Source: Schauerella fraxinea
GTDB lineage: Bacteria > Pseudomonadota > Gammaproteobacteria > Burkholderiales > Burkholderiaceae_B
DNA: 64,000 nt
Direction of reading: 5' to 3'
Assembly: GCA_030849945.1 (NCBI GenBank)
Contig: JAVDKK010000003.1
Location: 62,001 to 126,000, forward strand
Notes under the pieces: generated by a model
Databases searched by the model: none
What the model was told of the DNA's origin: nothing
Seen by the model: only the letters and a program-made list of their open reading frames with translations
Shown: positions 44,143 to 53,418 of the stretch, in pieces
Layout: each line of letters opens with the position of its first letter
Numbering within the stretch: the first letter of the stretch is position 1
Made by a program: the position numbers and the translations under genes

Positions 44143-45273
44143 TCAAGCCGGATAATAGGCACCGAGCACGCGTGGGCCGCGCACGCCTGTCACCTCGGGA
44201 ATGCCCGCCGGGATGCGCGCGCAATGCGCGTAAGCCAGCCATGCGAAGGCCATGGCCTCAGCATCTTGTGCCGCCACCCCAACCGAATCGGTAAGGGCGA
44301 TAGGGCGATTCAGTCGCGCGGCCAGCGCCCGCATCAACGCACCGTTGCGGCTGCCGCCGCCGCAGACCAGCACGTCTTCCACATCTGAAGCTTGTTGCGC
44401 AATTGCTTGCGCTACAGTCGCTGCGGTGAGGTGCAACAGTGTGGCCTGGATATCTTCACGCCACGTGGGGCGGTCGGCGTAGCCTTGCGGAATGCGCCGA
44501 TCGAGCCATTCGGCATTGAAGTGATCGCGTCCCGTCGATTTAGGCGGTGCTGCGGCAAGCCAGGCGTCACTCGCAATCCAATCGGCAAGCAGCGCGTCGT
44601 CGCAGGTGCCCGTGTTGCCCCAAGCGCCATCGGCATCGAACGGTTGGCCGGTATGTCGCAGGCACCAGAGATCCAGCAACGCGTTGGCTGGACCAGTGTC
44701 AAAGCCGATAGGGGGCAGGTTGGGCCGCAGCGCCGTCACATTGGCGATGCCGCCCAAATTGAGTACCGCACGCGGCCGATCGGTGCTGAACACGGCGTGA
44801 TGAAAGATCGGCGCGAGCGGGGCGCCTTGACCGCCGGCTGCCACATCGCGCGTACGAAAGTCGGCCACCACCGCTATCTGCGTGAGTTCTGCCAGCAATG
44901 CCGGTGCATTCAATTGCAGCGTGTAGCCCTCGTTGGGGCGATGTCGTACGGTTTGCCCATGGGCACCGATGGCGACGATATCGGCGGGTGCGATGTGCGC
45001 GCGATCGAGCAACTGCGCAACGGTATCTGCGTAGCAGCCCACCAGCGCATTGGCGGCGAGTGCCGCGCGATGCAGTTCGTCCAGTCCGGAATCGTTCAAG
45101 GCAAGCAGTTCACGCCGCAGATCTGGCGGCATGTCGACACTGGCTCTTGCCAGTTGATGCGGATGCAACGCGCCATCGGGCGCGGCACGCATTTGCATCA
45201 GCGCACCATCGATCCCATCGACGCTGGTGCCTGACATCAGGCCGATGAAGTAGGTGCCGTCGAAGGTCGTCAT
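44143..45273 (-). CDS. anmK: Anhydro-N-acetylmuramic acid kinase
   Basis: AnmK opens and phosphorylates 1,6-anhydro-MurNAc released by wall turnover, giving MurNAc-6-P. The 376-residue sugar-kinase-fold protein starts with FIGLMSGTSVDGIDGAL, has the catalytic region IGAHGQTVRHRP, LNLGGIANVTAL, and the ATP-binding VLVCGGGSRNGALM. With mpl it gives the window two wall-recycling genes. The ATG at 45273 is the family start; the frame extends to 45366 through repeat sequence. No Shine-Dalgarno is obvious. Confidence 0.95.
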   Translation of the reverse strand: MTTFDGTYFIGLMSGTSVDGIDGALMQMRAAPDGALHPHQLARASVDMPPDLRRELLALNDSGLDELHRAALAANALVGCYADTVAQLLDRAHIAPADIVAIGAHGQTVRHRPNEGYTLQLNAPALLAELTQIAVVADFRTRDVAAGGQGAPLAPIFHHAVFSTDRPRAVLNLGGIANVTALRPNLPPIGFDTGPANALLDLWCLRHTGQPFDADGAWGNTGTCDDALLADWIASDAWLAAAPPKSTGRDHFNAEWLDRRIPQGYADRPTWREDIQATLLHLTAATVAQAIAQQASDVEDVLVCGGGSRNGALMRALAARLNRPIALTDSVGVAAQDAEAMAFAWLAYAHCARIPAGIPEVTGVRGPRVLGAYYPA

Positions 45274-45311
45274 GGATAATCGTCGCAAAGGAGAAAACGT
45301 TGAGAACAGAA

Positions 45312-45505
45312 CGCCGACAGATAAACGCCGAATACGTCGCCGAATAAACGCACGCTTCGCCGCCATATGATCGCAGCCGTCGCCGCCATATAAACACAGC
45401 CATCGCCGCTGTATAAGCGCAAAGCCGCCGCTGTGTAAACGCAGAGCCGCCGGCTGAACGCCGCCATCGCCGACTTATAAGCGCCACCGCCGATTGAACG
45501 AGGCC
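45312..45505. repeat. Imperfect 20-23-bp tandem repeat array
   Basis: Units begin with CGCCG at 45338, 45358, 45381, 45404, 45426, 45448, 45468 and 45488, with two degenerate units before; a typical unit is CGCCGCCATATAAACACAGCC. Unit length drifts from 20 to 23 bp. It fills much of the 469-bp gap 45274-45742, which holds no gene. Confidence 0.75.
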
Positions 45506-45545
45506 GCGGGCGGCAGCGCTTCAGCCGCAGCAAAACGACGCAATG

Positions 45546-45568
45546 AAAAAGGAGGCACGAGGCCTCCT
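45546..45568 (-). terminator. Terminator of the M23 peptidase gene
   Basis: On the minus strand a 7-bp perfect stem AGGAGGC/GCCTCCT with a 5-base loop is followed by TTTTT. It lies about 175 bp past the stop codon, beyond a repeat array. Confidence 0.75.
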
Positions 45569-45636
45569 GATGTGTGCTTTCAGCTGCAACGTGCCGCGCC
45601 TCGCGCGATCTGCTCGTGCACCTGCTGGGTCAGGCG

Positions 45637-45742
45637 GCCTGCTTACTTATCGCCTGCTTACTGAGGAGCCTACTTACTGAGGGGGGCTACTTACTGAGGG
45701 GCCTACTTACCAAGGAGCCTACTTACTAAGGGGCCTGCTCAG
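45637..45742. repeat. About seven 15-18-bp tandem repeats abutting the M23 stop codon
   Basis: Units start at 45637, 45652, 45668, 45686, 45701, 45717 and 45733, with consensus GCCTACTTACTGAGGR. The last unit runs directly into the stop codon of the M23 gene at 45743, so the array forms the first part of its 3' untranslated region. Confidence 0.82.
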
Positions 45743-47176
45743 TTAGCGAGCTGCGACGTTGGTCAACGAATCGGGATTGATGGCTTGCAGTTGCGCGAGC
45801 ATGCCGATCTGCTGCTTGTATGGATCGACGGCCTGATTGAAGGCTTGTACTTCCTTGGCGTCGAGCGTGCGGGCGATGGGCAGGTCGGCGGCCAGCGGAT
45901 CGATGGGCTGGCCATCGACGCGGAATTCGTAGTGCAGGTGCGGGCCGGTGGCCCAGCCGGTTGAGCCGACGTAGCCGATCAATTGGCCTTGCGACACTTT
46001 CGTACCCTTGCGCATGCCTTCGGCCAAGCGGCTTTGATGGGCATAAGCCGTGGTGTACTTGTCGGAATGCTTGATGACGATGATATTGCCGTAGCCACTT
46101 TGCGTGCCGGCGAAGTCGATCGTACCATCGGCCACAGCGTGAATCGGCGTGCCGGTGGGGGCAGCGTAATCCACGCCCTTGTGGCCCATCCAGCGACCAT
46201 GAATCGGGTGCATGCGGCCACCGAACGTCGAGCTGATTCGGGTGAACTTGAGCGCGGTTTTCAGGAACGTGCCGCGCAGGTTCGTGCCGTCAAAATCATA
46301 GTAGGCGCCTTGGCCGTTGCCATTGGCGCTGAACCAGACGGCGTTATACGTCTTGCCCTGATTGATGAACTCGACGGCCATCACGCGGCCTGCGCCGGCG
46401 TAGCGGCCATCGTGGGAGCGGGTTTCGTAGACGACGCGAAATTGATCGCCCTGACGCAGATCACGCAGGAAGTCGACCTTGCCGTTGAGGATATCGGCCA
46501 TCTGCAGCGTGATCGAATCGGGAATGCCGGCCGCGTCGGTAGCGCCGAAGAGGGACGACTTGATCGTGCCTACAGCCACACGCGTTTGACGATCGGTATT
46601 TTCGGCAATTTCATCAGCGGCGTAGCCGGTGCCTTCGGGCACGACATGCAGCATCTTGGTGACGACCTGGCCTTCGCTGTCATTGCCGGGCGTATGGATG
46701 TAGCGCAGCCAGACCAGTTTGCCTTCGGCATTGGTGGCGGCCTGAACCGAACGGCCCGGGTAGAGCTTATAAATGCTGCGCGCGCTGGCGTCGTGCGTCA
46801 GAAACGTTTGCAGGCCGGGCTCGTCGAGCTCCAGACGCTGCAGTACGGCCGCGAGCGTATCGCCCGAGCGGATGCGCGTTTCGCTGATGTAGGGCGTATC
46901 CACGACGTTATCGCTCACCGACATCGCATCGGCCGTCATCGGCAGGATGCTCTGCACGACACTTGCTGCAGGCATCGCAGTGCGGTCCGGCTGGCTGACC
47001 ATGCCGATTGCCGCGGCGCCTGCAAACAGGCCCAATGCGGAAACGACGAGCGTGCGGCGAAACCAACCTACGCGGGGCGAGGTGGGTGCGACAGCGGCAC
47101 TACTTGTGGGGATGGCGAGCGAGGGGGAGGTGGCGCGAGGAGTGCGATCGGGGAGATCTGAAATTCCACGAGTCAT
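45743..47176 (-). CDS. M23-family peptidoglycan endopeptidase (MepM-like)
   Basis: This 477-residue envelope protein has a cytoplasmic start, a membrane anchor (about residues 40-60), a LysM/OapA-like region (TRIRSGDTLAAVLQRLELD) and a C-terminal LytM/M23 domain. The zinc ligands are in GHKGVDYAAPTGTP and HLHYEFRVDG. It should cleave peptide cross-links so new glycan can be inserted. Its gene pair with tyrS (divergent) and linkage to anmK is common in Burkholderiales. The stop is followed at once by a repeat array. Confidence 0.93.
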   Translation of the reverse strand: MTRGISDLPDRTPRATSPSLAIPTSSAAVAPTSPRVGWFRRTLVVSALGLFAGAAAIGMVSQPDRTAMPAASVVQSILPMTADAMSVSDNVVDTPYISETRIRSGDTLAAVLQRLELDEPGLQTFLTHDASARSIYKLYPGRSVQAATNAEGKLVWLRYIHTPGNDSEGQVVTKMLHVVPEGTGYAADEIAENTDRQTRVAVGTIKSSLFGATDAAGIPDSITLQMADILNGKVDFLRDLRQGDQFRVVYETRSHDGRYAGAGRVMAVEFINQGKTYNAVWFSANGNGQGAYYDFDGTNLRGTFLKTALKFTRISSTFGGRMHPIHGRWMGHKGVDYAAPTGTPIHAVADGTIDFAGTQSGYGNIIVIKHSDKYTTAYAHQSRLAEGMRKGTKVSQGQLIGYVGSTGWATGPHLHYEFRVDGQPIDPLAADLPIARTLDAKEVQAFNQAVDPYKQQIGMLAQLQAINPDSLTNVAAR

Positions 47177-47435
47177 CGTGTGGGAACCCTTGATGATGAA
47201 ACATGGATCAGTTCACCGGGGCCAAAACGCCACACCGTTTGCACGGGGCACATCGGCCGCACCGGATCACGGAGATCCACGCTTACGAAAAAAAGGAAGC
47301 TAGACGCTACGGAATCGGTGCAACCAGAGAGTTGCTATGATTCGGGCTGTATCCTAACGCATCTGTGTTGAAAATTCGACAAAAATCGTAATTTTTACAC
47401 CTTGCTGGTGTCTTCTCCCTGTAAAAGCCCCGACC

Positions 47436-48665
47436 ATGACGCAGTCAGAATTTTCAATTTCGCCCGAAGTCGAAGCCGATCTCCGCATTGTTCGCCGCGG
47501 ATGCGACGAGTTGCTCGTCGAATCGGAATTCGCCAAAAAACTGGCGCAAAGCCGCCAGACGGGCAAGCCGCTGCGCATCAAATTGGGCCTGGATCCCACG
47601 GCGCCCGACATCCACCTCGGTCACACCGTGGTGCTGAACAAGATGCGTCAGTTGCAAGATCTCGGTCATACCGTGATCTTCCTCATCGGCGACTTCACCT
47701 CGATGATCGGTGACCCGAGCGGCCGCAATTCGACCCGCCCGCCGCTTACGCGCGAGCAGATCGCTGAGAACGCCAAAACCTATTACGCGCAGGCTAGCCA
47801 GGTGCTCGATCCGGCGCGCACCGAGATCCGCTACAACTCCGAGTGGTGCGACGAATTGGGTGCCCGCGGCCTGATTCAGCTTGCCTCGCGCTATACCGTG
47901 GCGCGCATGATGGAGCGCGACGATTTCACCAAGCGGTTCAAGGGCGGCGTGCCCATTTCGGTGCACGAGTTTCTTTACCCGCTGCTGCAGGGCTACGACT
48001 CGGTGGCGTTGAAGTCGGATCTTGAGCTGGGTGGCACCGATCAGAAGTTCAATCTTCTGGTGGGTCGCGAGCTGCAGAAAGAGTACGGGCAGGCACCGCA
48101 GTGCATTTTGACGATGCCGCTCCTGGTGGGATTGGACGGCGTTGAGAAAATGTCCAAGTCCAAGGGTAACTATATTGGTATCTCGGAAGCCCCGGATTCG
48201 ATGTTCGGCAAGCTGATGTCGATTTCCGACACGCTGATGTGGTCGTACTTCGAATTGCTGTCCTTCCGCAGTCTTGACGATATCGCTGCACTTAAAGCCG
48301 AGATCGACGGTGGGCGCAATCCGCGCGATGCCAAGGTGATGTTGGCGCAGGAAATCATCGCGCGCTTTCATTCGCCAGCGGCGGCTGACGCGGCTTTGGC
48401 GACATTCGAGGCGCGCTTTCGCGATGGCGCGATTCCGGACGACATCCCCGAGGTGACGGTGGCCGGCGCGCCGATCGGCATTTTGAAGCTGCTGCGCGAG
48501 GCTGGGTTGGTCGCATCGGGATCCGAGGCGCAACGCAATATCGAGCAGGGTGGCGTACGTTTGGACGGTACCAAGATCGAAGACAAATCGTTGCAAATCG
48601 ACGGTGGCGTCTACGTGCTCCAGGTGGGGAAACGCAAGTTCGCGCGTGTTACCGTTGTGGGGTGA
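47436..48665 (+). CDS. tyrS: Tyrosyl-tRNA synthetase
   Basis: TyrS charges tRNA-Tyr. The 409-residue class I enzyme has the HIGH-type motif DIHLGHTVVLNKM, the Tyr-binding region ISVHEFLYPLLQGYDSV, LGGTDQKFNLLVGR and the KMSKS motif VEKMSKSKGNYIG. A C-terminal S4-like RNA-binding domain (about residues 345-405) is complete. The KMSKSKGN form and the length mark it as the TyrZ-like branch. The 259-bp gap to the divergent M23 gene holds an extended -10-like TGC-TATGAT (47333-47341) but no clear -35. Confidence 0.97.
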   Translation: MTQSEFSISPEVEADLRIVRRGCDELLVESEFAKKLAQSRQTGKPLRIKLGLDPTAPDIHLGHTVVLNKMRQLQDLGHTVIFLIGDFTSMIGDPSGRNSTRPPLTREQIAENAKTYYAQASQVLDPARTEIRYNSEWCDELGARGLIQLASRYTVARMMERDDFTKRFKGGVPISVHEFLYPLLQGYDSVALKSDLELGGTDQKFNLLVGRELQKEYGQAPQCILTMPLLVGLDGVEKMSKSKGNYIGISEAPDSMFGKLMSISDTLMWSYFELLSFRSLDDIAALKAEIDGGRNPRDAKVMLAQEIIARFHSPAAADAALATFEARFRDGAIPDDIPEVTVAGAPIGILKLLREAGLVASGSEAQRNIEQGGVRLDGTKIEDKSLQIDGGVYVLQVGKRKFARVTVVG

Positions 48666-48701
48666 TAGTAGGTAGAAATTTAATTTCTGCAGGAGACCCG
48701 C

Positions 48702-49355
48702 ATGCAACTCACGAGCTTGTCTTTCACGGATAACGAAGCGATTCCCGAGCGCTATGCGTTCGCAAAGATCGACCCTGATACGCATGTCGTACTGGCGGAT
48801 AACTACAACCCGCAGTTCTCGTGGGACGACGTCCCCGAGGGCACGTTGTCATTCGCGTTGATTTGCCACGACCCGGATGTGCCGAGCAAGCCTGACGACG
48901 TCAATGTCGAAGGCCGTACGGTTCCTGCCGATCTTCCTCGGATGGATTTCTTCCATTGGGTGCTGGTCGACTTGAACCCGGGCTTACGGGAGATCGACGA
49001 GGGTACATTCTCCAACAGCATCACGCCGCGCGGTAAAGGTGGCCCGTTGGCGCCGATGGAAGCACGCCAGGGGCTCAACGACTACACCAAATGGTTTGCC
49101 GCCGACCGCGATATGAATGGCGAGTACTTCGGCTATGACGGCCCTTGCCCGCCGTGGAACGACGAAGTGGCGCATCGCTACATCTTCACGCTCTATGCGC
49201 TCAATGTGTCGTCGCTCAAGCTCGACGGCTCGTTTACCGGCGAAGACGCATTGCGGGCGATGCAGGGGAAGGTGCTGGCGCATGCGTCGGTACGTGGCAC
49301 GTATTCGCTCAACCCCGATCTAGCGCCCAAGCAAATTGGCGCCACATCCACCTGA
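48702..49355 (+). CDS. YbhB/YbcL-family PEBP-like protein
   Basis: This 217-residue protein has the phosphatidylethanolamine-binding-protein fold signature: FALICHDPDVPSKPDD and YDGPCPPWNDEVAHRYIFTL. Bacterial members are small cytosolic or periplasmic proteins of unclear role; no signal peptide is seen here. AGGAGA lies upstream of the ATG. It follows tyrS by 36 bp, and a terminator ends the unit at 49382-49413. Confidence 0.92.
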   Translation: MQLTSLSFTDNEAIPERYAFAKIDPDTHVVLADNYNPQFSWDDVPEGTLSFALICHDPDVPSKPDDVNVEGRTVPADLPRMDFFHWVLVDLNPGLREIDEGTFSNSITPRGKGGPLAPMEARQGLNDYTKWFAADRDMNGEYFGYDGPCPPWNDEVAHRYIFTLYALNVSSLKLDGSFTGEDALRAMQGKVLAHASVRGTYSLNPDLAPKQIGATST

Positions 49356-49381
49356 TACCGGTGTCATCCGGCCAGGTTATG

Positions 49382-49413
49382 AAAGCGGCTCATCTCAACA
49401 TGAGCCGCTTTTT
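49382..49413 (+). terminator. Terminator after the PEBP gene
   Basis: A 12-bp perfect stem (49382-49393 with 49400-49411), loop CTCAAC, is followed by a T run. Confidence 0.92.
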
Positions 49414-49541
49414 CGTCCGGCGCGGCCAAGCGTAAAAAAGTCGCTAAACAACGACCATGCTTAGGGTTTTACCTGGGATGCCGCAGGCTACCGGGGTAAA
49501 CTAGATGGCTTCGAATTCAAGTCACCGCTTCAGGAACCGTC

Positions 49542-50786
49542 ATGTTTGACCGCACCCGCACCATCGATCAGGTGGACCCCGACGTCTGGGCAGCCATCCA
49601 GAAAGAAGACGTCCGCCAGGAACAGCACATCGAGCTCATCGCTTCGGAAAACTACGCCAGCCCCGCCGTCATGCAGGCGCAGGGCACGCAGTTGACCAAC
49701 AAATACGCCGAAGGCTATCCGGGCAAGCGGTACTACGGCGGTTGTGAATACGTCGACGTCATCGAGCAACTCGCGATCGATCGCCTGAAGGAAATCTTCG
49801 GCGCCGAAGCCGCCAACGTGCAGCCGAATTCGGGCTCGCAGGCCAACCAAGGCGTGTACCAAGCGGTACTGAAGCCCGGCGACACCGTGCTGGGCATGAG
49901 CTTGGCCGAAGGTGGTCACCTGACGCATGGCGCGTCGGTCAACCAGTCCGGCAAGCTCTACAACTTCCTGCAGTACGGTCTGGATGCTGAGGAAGTGCTC
50001 GATTACGAACGCCTGGAGCAACTGGCGCGCGAGAGCAAGCCGAAGCTTATCGTGGCCGGTGCGTCCGCCTACTCGCTGCACATCGATTTCGAACGCATGG
50101 CCCGTATCGCTCGCGAAAACGGTGCCTTGTTCATGGTCGACATCGCCCACTACGCGGGTCTGGTCGCCGGTGGCGCCTATCCCAACCCGGTGCCGCACGC
50201 CGATTTCGTTACCTCGACCACGCACAAGTCGTTGCGCGGCCCGCGCGGTGGCGTGATCATGATGAAGGCCGAGCACGAGAAGATCGTCAATTCGGCCATC
50301 TTCCCTGGCATTCAAGGCGGCCCGCTGATGCACGTCATCGCCGGCAAGGCCGTGGCGTTCAAGGAAGCGTTGGCGCCTGAGTTCAAGGACTACGCCCAGC
50401 AAGTCGTCAAGAACGCCAAGGTGCTGGCCGATACGTTGGTCGAGCGCGGTTTGCGCATCGTGTCGGGCCGTACCGAAAGCCACGTCATGTTGGTGGATCT
50501 GCGTGCCAAGGGCATCACCGGCAAGGAAGCCGAGGCTGTACTGGGCGCGGCGCACATCACCGTCAACAAGAACGCCATCCCGAACGATCCGGAAAAGCCG
50601 TTTGTCACCAGCGGCGTTCGCCTCGGTACGCCGGCCATGACCACGCGCGGCTTTAAGGAAGCGGAATCGAAAGAAACCGCACACCTGATCGCCGATGTGT
50701 TGGACAATCCGCGGGACGAAGCCAATATCGCCGCCGTTCGCGAGCGCGTCAACGCGCTGACGGCACGTCTGCCGGTCTACGGCTGA
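49542..50786 (+). CDS. glyA: Serine hydroxymethyltransferase
   Basis: GlyA converts serine and tetrahydrofolate to glycine and methylene-tetrahydrofolate, which feeds thymidylate and purine synthesis. The 414-residue protein has ELIASENYASPAVM, NVQPNSGSQANQGVYQA and the PLP-binding Lys in TSTTHKSLRGPRGG. Only about 186 bp separates it from the PEBP stop. It leads the glyA-nrdR-ribD-ribE set; folate one-carbon supply and dNTP control are thus linked in one locus. Confidence 0.97.
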   Translation: MFDRTRTIDQVDPDVWAAIQKEDVRQEQHIELIASENYASPAVMQAQGTQLTNKYAEGYPGKRYYGGCEYVDVIEQLAIDRLKEIFGAEAANVQPNSGSQANQGVYQAVLKPGDTVLGMSLAEGGHLTHGASVNQSGKLYNFLQYGLDAEEVLDYERLEQLARESKPKLIVAGASAYSLHIDFERMARIARENGALFMVDIAHYAGLVAGGAYPNPVPHADFVTSTTHKSLRGPRGGVIMMKAEHEKIVNSAIFPGIQGGPLMHVIAGKAVAFKEALAPEFKDYAQQVVKNAKVLADTLVERGLRIVSGRTESHVMLVDLRAKGITGKEAEAVLGAAHITVNKNAIPNDPEKPFVTSGVRLGTPAMTTRGFKEAESKETAHLIADVLDNPRDEANIAAVRERVNALTARLPVYG

Positions 50787-50838
50787 TCGCGGCGCGCGAC
50801 GGTAGTACGCGGGCGCAGGCGACCAAACGGGGAAATCC

Positions 50839-51321
50839 ATGAAGTGTCCGTTCTGCGCCCATCCCGACACCCAGGTTATCGATAGCCGGGTGCCGGACGA
50901 GGGTGACACGATCCGCCGCCGGCGGCGCTGCTTGTCCTGTGACAAGCGGTTCACCACCTACGAGCGGATCGAATTGACCATGCCCGCCGTGGTTAAACGC
51001 AATGGCAGCCGCAGCGAATACAGCTCGGCCAAGCTGCGGGGCAGTCTGTCGCTTGCCTTGCGCAAGCGCCCGGTGTCTACCGAGCAAGTCGATAACGCCG
51101 TTTTCCGCATCGAAGAGCAACTGCTGACCAGTGGGCTGCGTGAAGTGCCGTCTGCGCAAGTGGGCGAACTCGTCATGCAGGAACTCAAGCGCCTGGATAA
51201 GGTTGCCTACGTGCGGTTTGCGTCGGTTTACAAAAGCTTCGAAGACATCGGCGAATTTGTCGACGCCATTCGCGAGATGCAGGGGCCGCGCTTGCCCGGG
51301 ACGCCGCGCCCGCCGCGCTAA
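50839..51321 (+). CDS. nrdR: Transcriptional repressor NrdR
   Basis: NrdR represses ribonucleotide reductase genes when dATP is high. The 160-residue protein has a zinc ribbon with Cys3, Cys6, Cys31 and Cys34 and a DNA-contacting RRRRRCLSC region, then an ATP cone (VVKRNGSRSEYSSAKLRGSL onward). It lies 52 bp after glyA and 4 bp before ribD. Its likely targets, two NrdR boxes over the nrdAB promoter, lie in this window at 27404-27450. Confidence 0.97.
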   Translation: MKCPFCAHPDTQVIDSRVPDEGDTIRRRRRCLSCDKRFTTYERIELTMPAVVKRNGSRSEYSSAKLRGSLSLALRKRPVSTEQVDNAVFRIEEQLLTSGLREVPSAQVGELVMQELKRLDKVAYVRFASVYKSFEDIGEFVDAIREMQGPRLPGTPRPPR

Positions 51322-51325
51322 GACC

Positions 51326-52483
51326 ATGTCAGCGTCCTCATCGATTACCGATCACGACGTGCGCTGGATGCAGCGCGCGCTCGCGTTGGCCGAGGGCGTG
51401 CTTTTCTCCACGTCTCCCAATCCCCGCGTTGGTTGCGTGATCGTGCGGGGCGACCATGTGCTGGGCGAAGGCGCCACGCAACCACCGGGGTCGGCCCATG
51501 CCGAAGTGATGGCGTTGCGGGATGCTGCGGCGCGCGGTCACGATGTGGCGGGTGCCACCGTGTATGTGACGTTGGAGCCGTGCAGCCATTTTGGCCGTAC
51601 CCCGCCGTGCGTCGACGCACTGCTTGCCGCACGGCCGGCGCGTGTGGTTATCGCGATGGGCGATCCCAATCCCCTGGTCAATGGCGTAGGCGTGCGCAAG
51701 TTGCGCGATGCCGGCATCGCGGTGGCGACAGGTGTAGAGATTGAGGCCGCCTTGTCGCTCAACGCCGGTTTCATCGCGCGCATGGTGCGCGGCACGCCGT
51801 GGGCGTGGCTCAAAATGGCGGCGTCTCTAGATGGCCGTAGCGCCCTGCATAACGGCATGTCGCAATGGATCACCGGGCCGCAAGCCCGCGCCGATGGCCA
51901 TCACTGGCGGGCCCGCAGCGATGTGGTGCTCACCGGCATGGGCACGGTATTGAAGGACGATCCGCAATTGAATGTGCGCGGCGTCTCAACGCCACGGGCA
52001 CCGCGTAAAGCTGTGGTTGATGGCCGCTTCGAGATCTCTGAGACGGCGCGCTTGTTCGACGATGGCGAGACGTGGATATTTACTGCACGCGACGACGCGG
52101 CCAAGGCCCAGCGCCTGGCGGCGCGCGGTGCGCGCGTGATGGTGCTGCCGATGGCCGATCGACCGGATCGTGTGGATCTGGCGGCGATGATGCGTTGGAT
52201 GGGCGAGCAGGACGTCAATGAAGTGCATGTGGAGGCGGGCGCCGGCTTGGGAGGCGCATTGCTCTCGGCCGGATGTGTCGACGAACTGCTGGTGTATCTG
52301 GCGCCCATGTTGCTGGGGGATGCCGCCGGTATCGTAAAGATGCCGCTGTTGGAACATCTGGATGGTGCGCAACGGTTTGCGTTCATCGACACGCAATTCG
52401 TTGGCCCCGACGTGCGGTTGCGTGCGAGGCGCGACGGGGCGTGGCAGGCGCTGCTTGCGCGCGTGCGTGGTGAGGCCCGTTAG
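51326..52483 (+). CDS. ribD: Bifunctional riboflavin biosynthesis deaminase/reductase
   Basis: RibD deaminates and reduces the pyrimidine intermediate of riboflavin synthesis. The 385-residue protein has a deaminase domain with the zinc ligands HAEVMAL and LEPCSHFGRTPPC, and a reductase domain with KMAASLDGRSALHNG, VLTGMGTVLKDDP and EAGAGLGGALLS. The frame is open far upstream in nrdR, but MSASSSITDHDVRWM at 51326 is the proper start. No FMN riboswitch is seen upstream. Confidence 0.94.
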   Translation: MSASSSITDHDVRWMQRALALAEGVLFSTSPNPRVGCVIVRGDHVLGEGATQPPGSAHAEVMALRDAAARGHDVAGATVYVTLEPCSHFGRTPPCVDALLAARPARVVIAMGDPNPLVNGVGVRKLRDAGIAVATGVEIEAALSLNAGFIARMVRGTPWAWLKMAASLDGRSALHNGMSQWITGPQARADGHHWRARSDVVLTGMGTVLKDDPQLNVRGVSTPRAPRKAVVDGRFEISETARLFDDGETWIFTARDDAAKAQRLAARGARVMVLPMADRPDRVDLAAMMRWMGEQDVNEVHVEAGAGLGGALLSAGCVDELLVYLAPMLLGDAAGIVKMPLLEHLDGAQRFAFIDTQFVGPDVRLRARRDGAWQALLARVRGEAR

Positions 52484-52563
52484 AATCGCGGGAGGCTGGA
52501 ACGCCGTCAGCCTGAGTGCGGCAGATAATTGATCGGCGGCGCGAGACAGCCGTTGGAGAGCAC

Positions 52564-53214
52564 ATGTTTACTGGAATCGTGGCGGCGGTGGGCCGCATTG
52601 TGACGACCGAACCCTTGTTGGCTGGGGACGAAGACGCCGGGCTGCGCTTGCGTATCGACGCGGGTGGCCTGGCGCTATCGGACGTGGCCATTGGCGACTC
52701 GATTGCCATGCAGGGCGCGTGCATGACGGTCGTGGTGCTGGAAGAAGGGCACTTCGAAGTCGATGTGTCGCGTGAGAGCTTGAACCTCACCGTGGGCCTC
52801 TCGGCACCCGGCGAAGTGAATCTCGAAAAGTCGCTGCGCATGGGCGATCCGCTCGGCGGTCACCTCGTGTCCGGCCACGTGGACGGCATGGGCGACGTGC
52901 TGCGCTTTGACGCCGTGGGCGAGTCGCGCGAATTGGTGATCCGGGTGCCGGAATCGCTCGCGAAGTTCCTGGCGTACAAAGGTTCGGTAACGGTGAACGG
53001 TATCAGCCTCACGGTCAATCGGGTTGAAGACACGCCCGACGGCTGTGAGATCAGCATCAACATCATTCCGCATACACAAGAGGTCACCACGTTGCGCCAC
53101 GTGCGCCCTGGCGACCGCGTCAATCTCGAGATCGACACGATCGCCCGGTATGTGGAACGCATGATGAGTGCGGGCGCGGCCGACGGCGATTCCCGTTCGG
53201 TGGCGTGGCTCTGA
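52564..53214 (+). CDS. ribE: Riboflavin synthase, alpha chain
   Basis: Riboflavin synthase dismutates two lumazines into riboflavin. The 216-residue protein has the duplicated lumazine-binding barrels: MFTGIVAAVGRI, DSIAMQGACMTVV in the first and GHLVSGHVDGMG, TVNGISLTVN in the second. The ATG at 52564 is the universal MFTG start, preceded by GGAGAGC. ribBA and ribH, which often follow in relatives, are absent; a tRNA and unrelated genes follow instead. The 80-bp gap from ribD shows no riboswitch. Confidence 0.95.
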   Translation: MFTGIVAAVGRIVTTEPLLAGDEDAGLRLRIDAGGLALSDVAIGDSIAMQGACMTVVVLEEGHFEVDVSRESLNLTVGLSAPGEVNLEKSLRMGDPLGGHLVSGHVDGMGDVLRFDAVGESRELVIRVPESLAKFLAYKGSVTVNGISLTVNRVEDTPDGCEISINIIPHTQEVTTLRHVRPGDRVNLEIDTIARYVERMMSAGAADGDSRSVAWL

Positions 53215-53269
53215 CGGCGGCTTCTTTATTTGCGAACGCTTACCGCGATTCGCGTCCAACGGTAGGGCG

Positions 53270-53299
53270 CTGACGGACTTTCCCGCAATCTGCTAGAAT
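53270..53299 (+). promoter_or_regulatory. Candidate tRNA-Ser promoter
   Basis: CTGACG (53270-53275) and an extended -10 TGC-TAGAAT (53294-53299) are 18 bases apart, followed by a GC-rich discriminator. The tRNA begins about 113 bases downstream, so a leader would be processed. Confidence 0.5.
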
Positions 53300-53418
53300 C
53301 GCGGGCTGATGTTTTGATGGACAGGTTCTCACGAGCCGCGGCAGTGCCGCAATGTCTGGCAAGGCATCGACCGATCGAAGCGGTACGACGAGATTGTCGT
53401 AGGCGCGATCAAAGATCA

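Noticed and set aside
43605..44162. A 185-codon minus-strand frame with repeated NAVHP-like units.
   Set aside because: It covers erpA on the other strand and its repeated part is just the 15-bp non-coding array read in one frame.
52484..52563. FMN riboswitch between ribD and ribE.
   Set aside because: The gap is only 80 bases with a small hairpin and lacks the conserved junction sequences of an FMN riboswitch.
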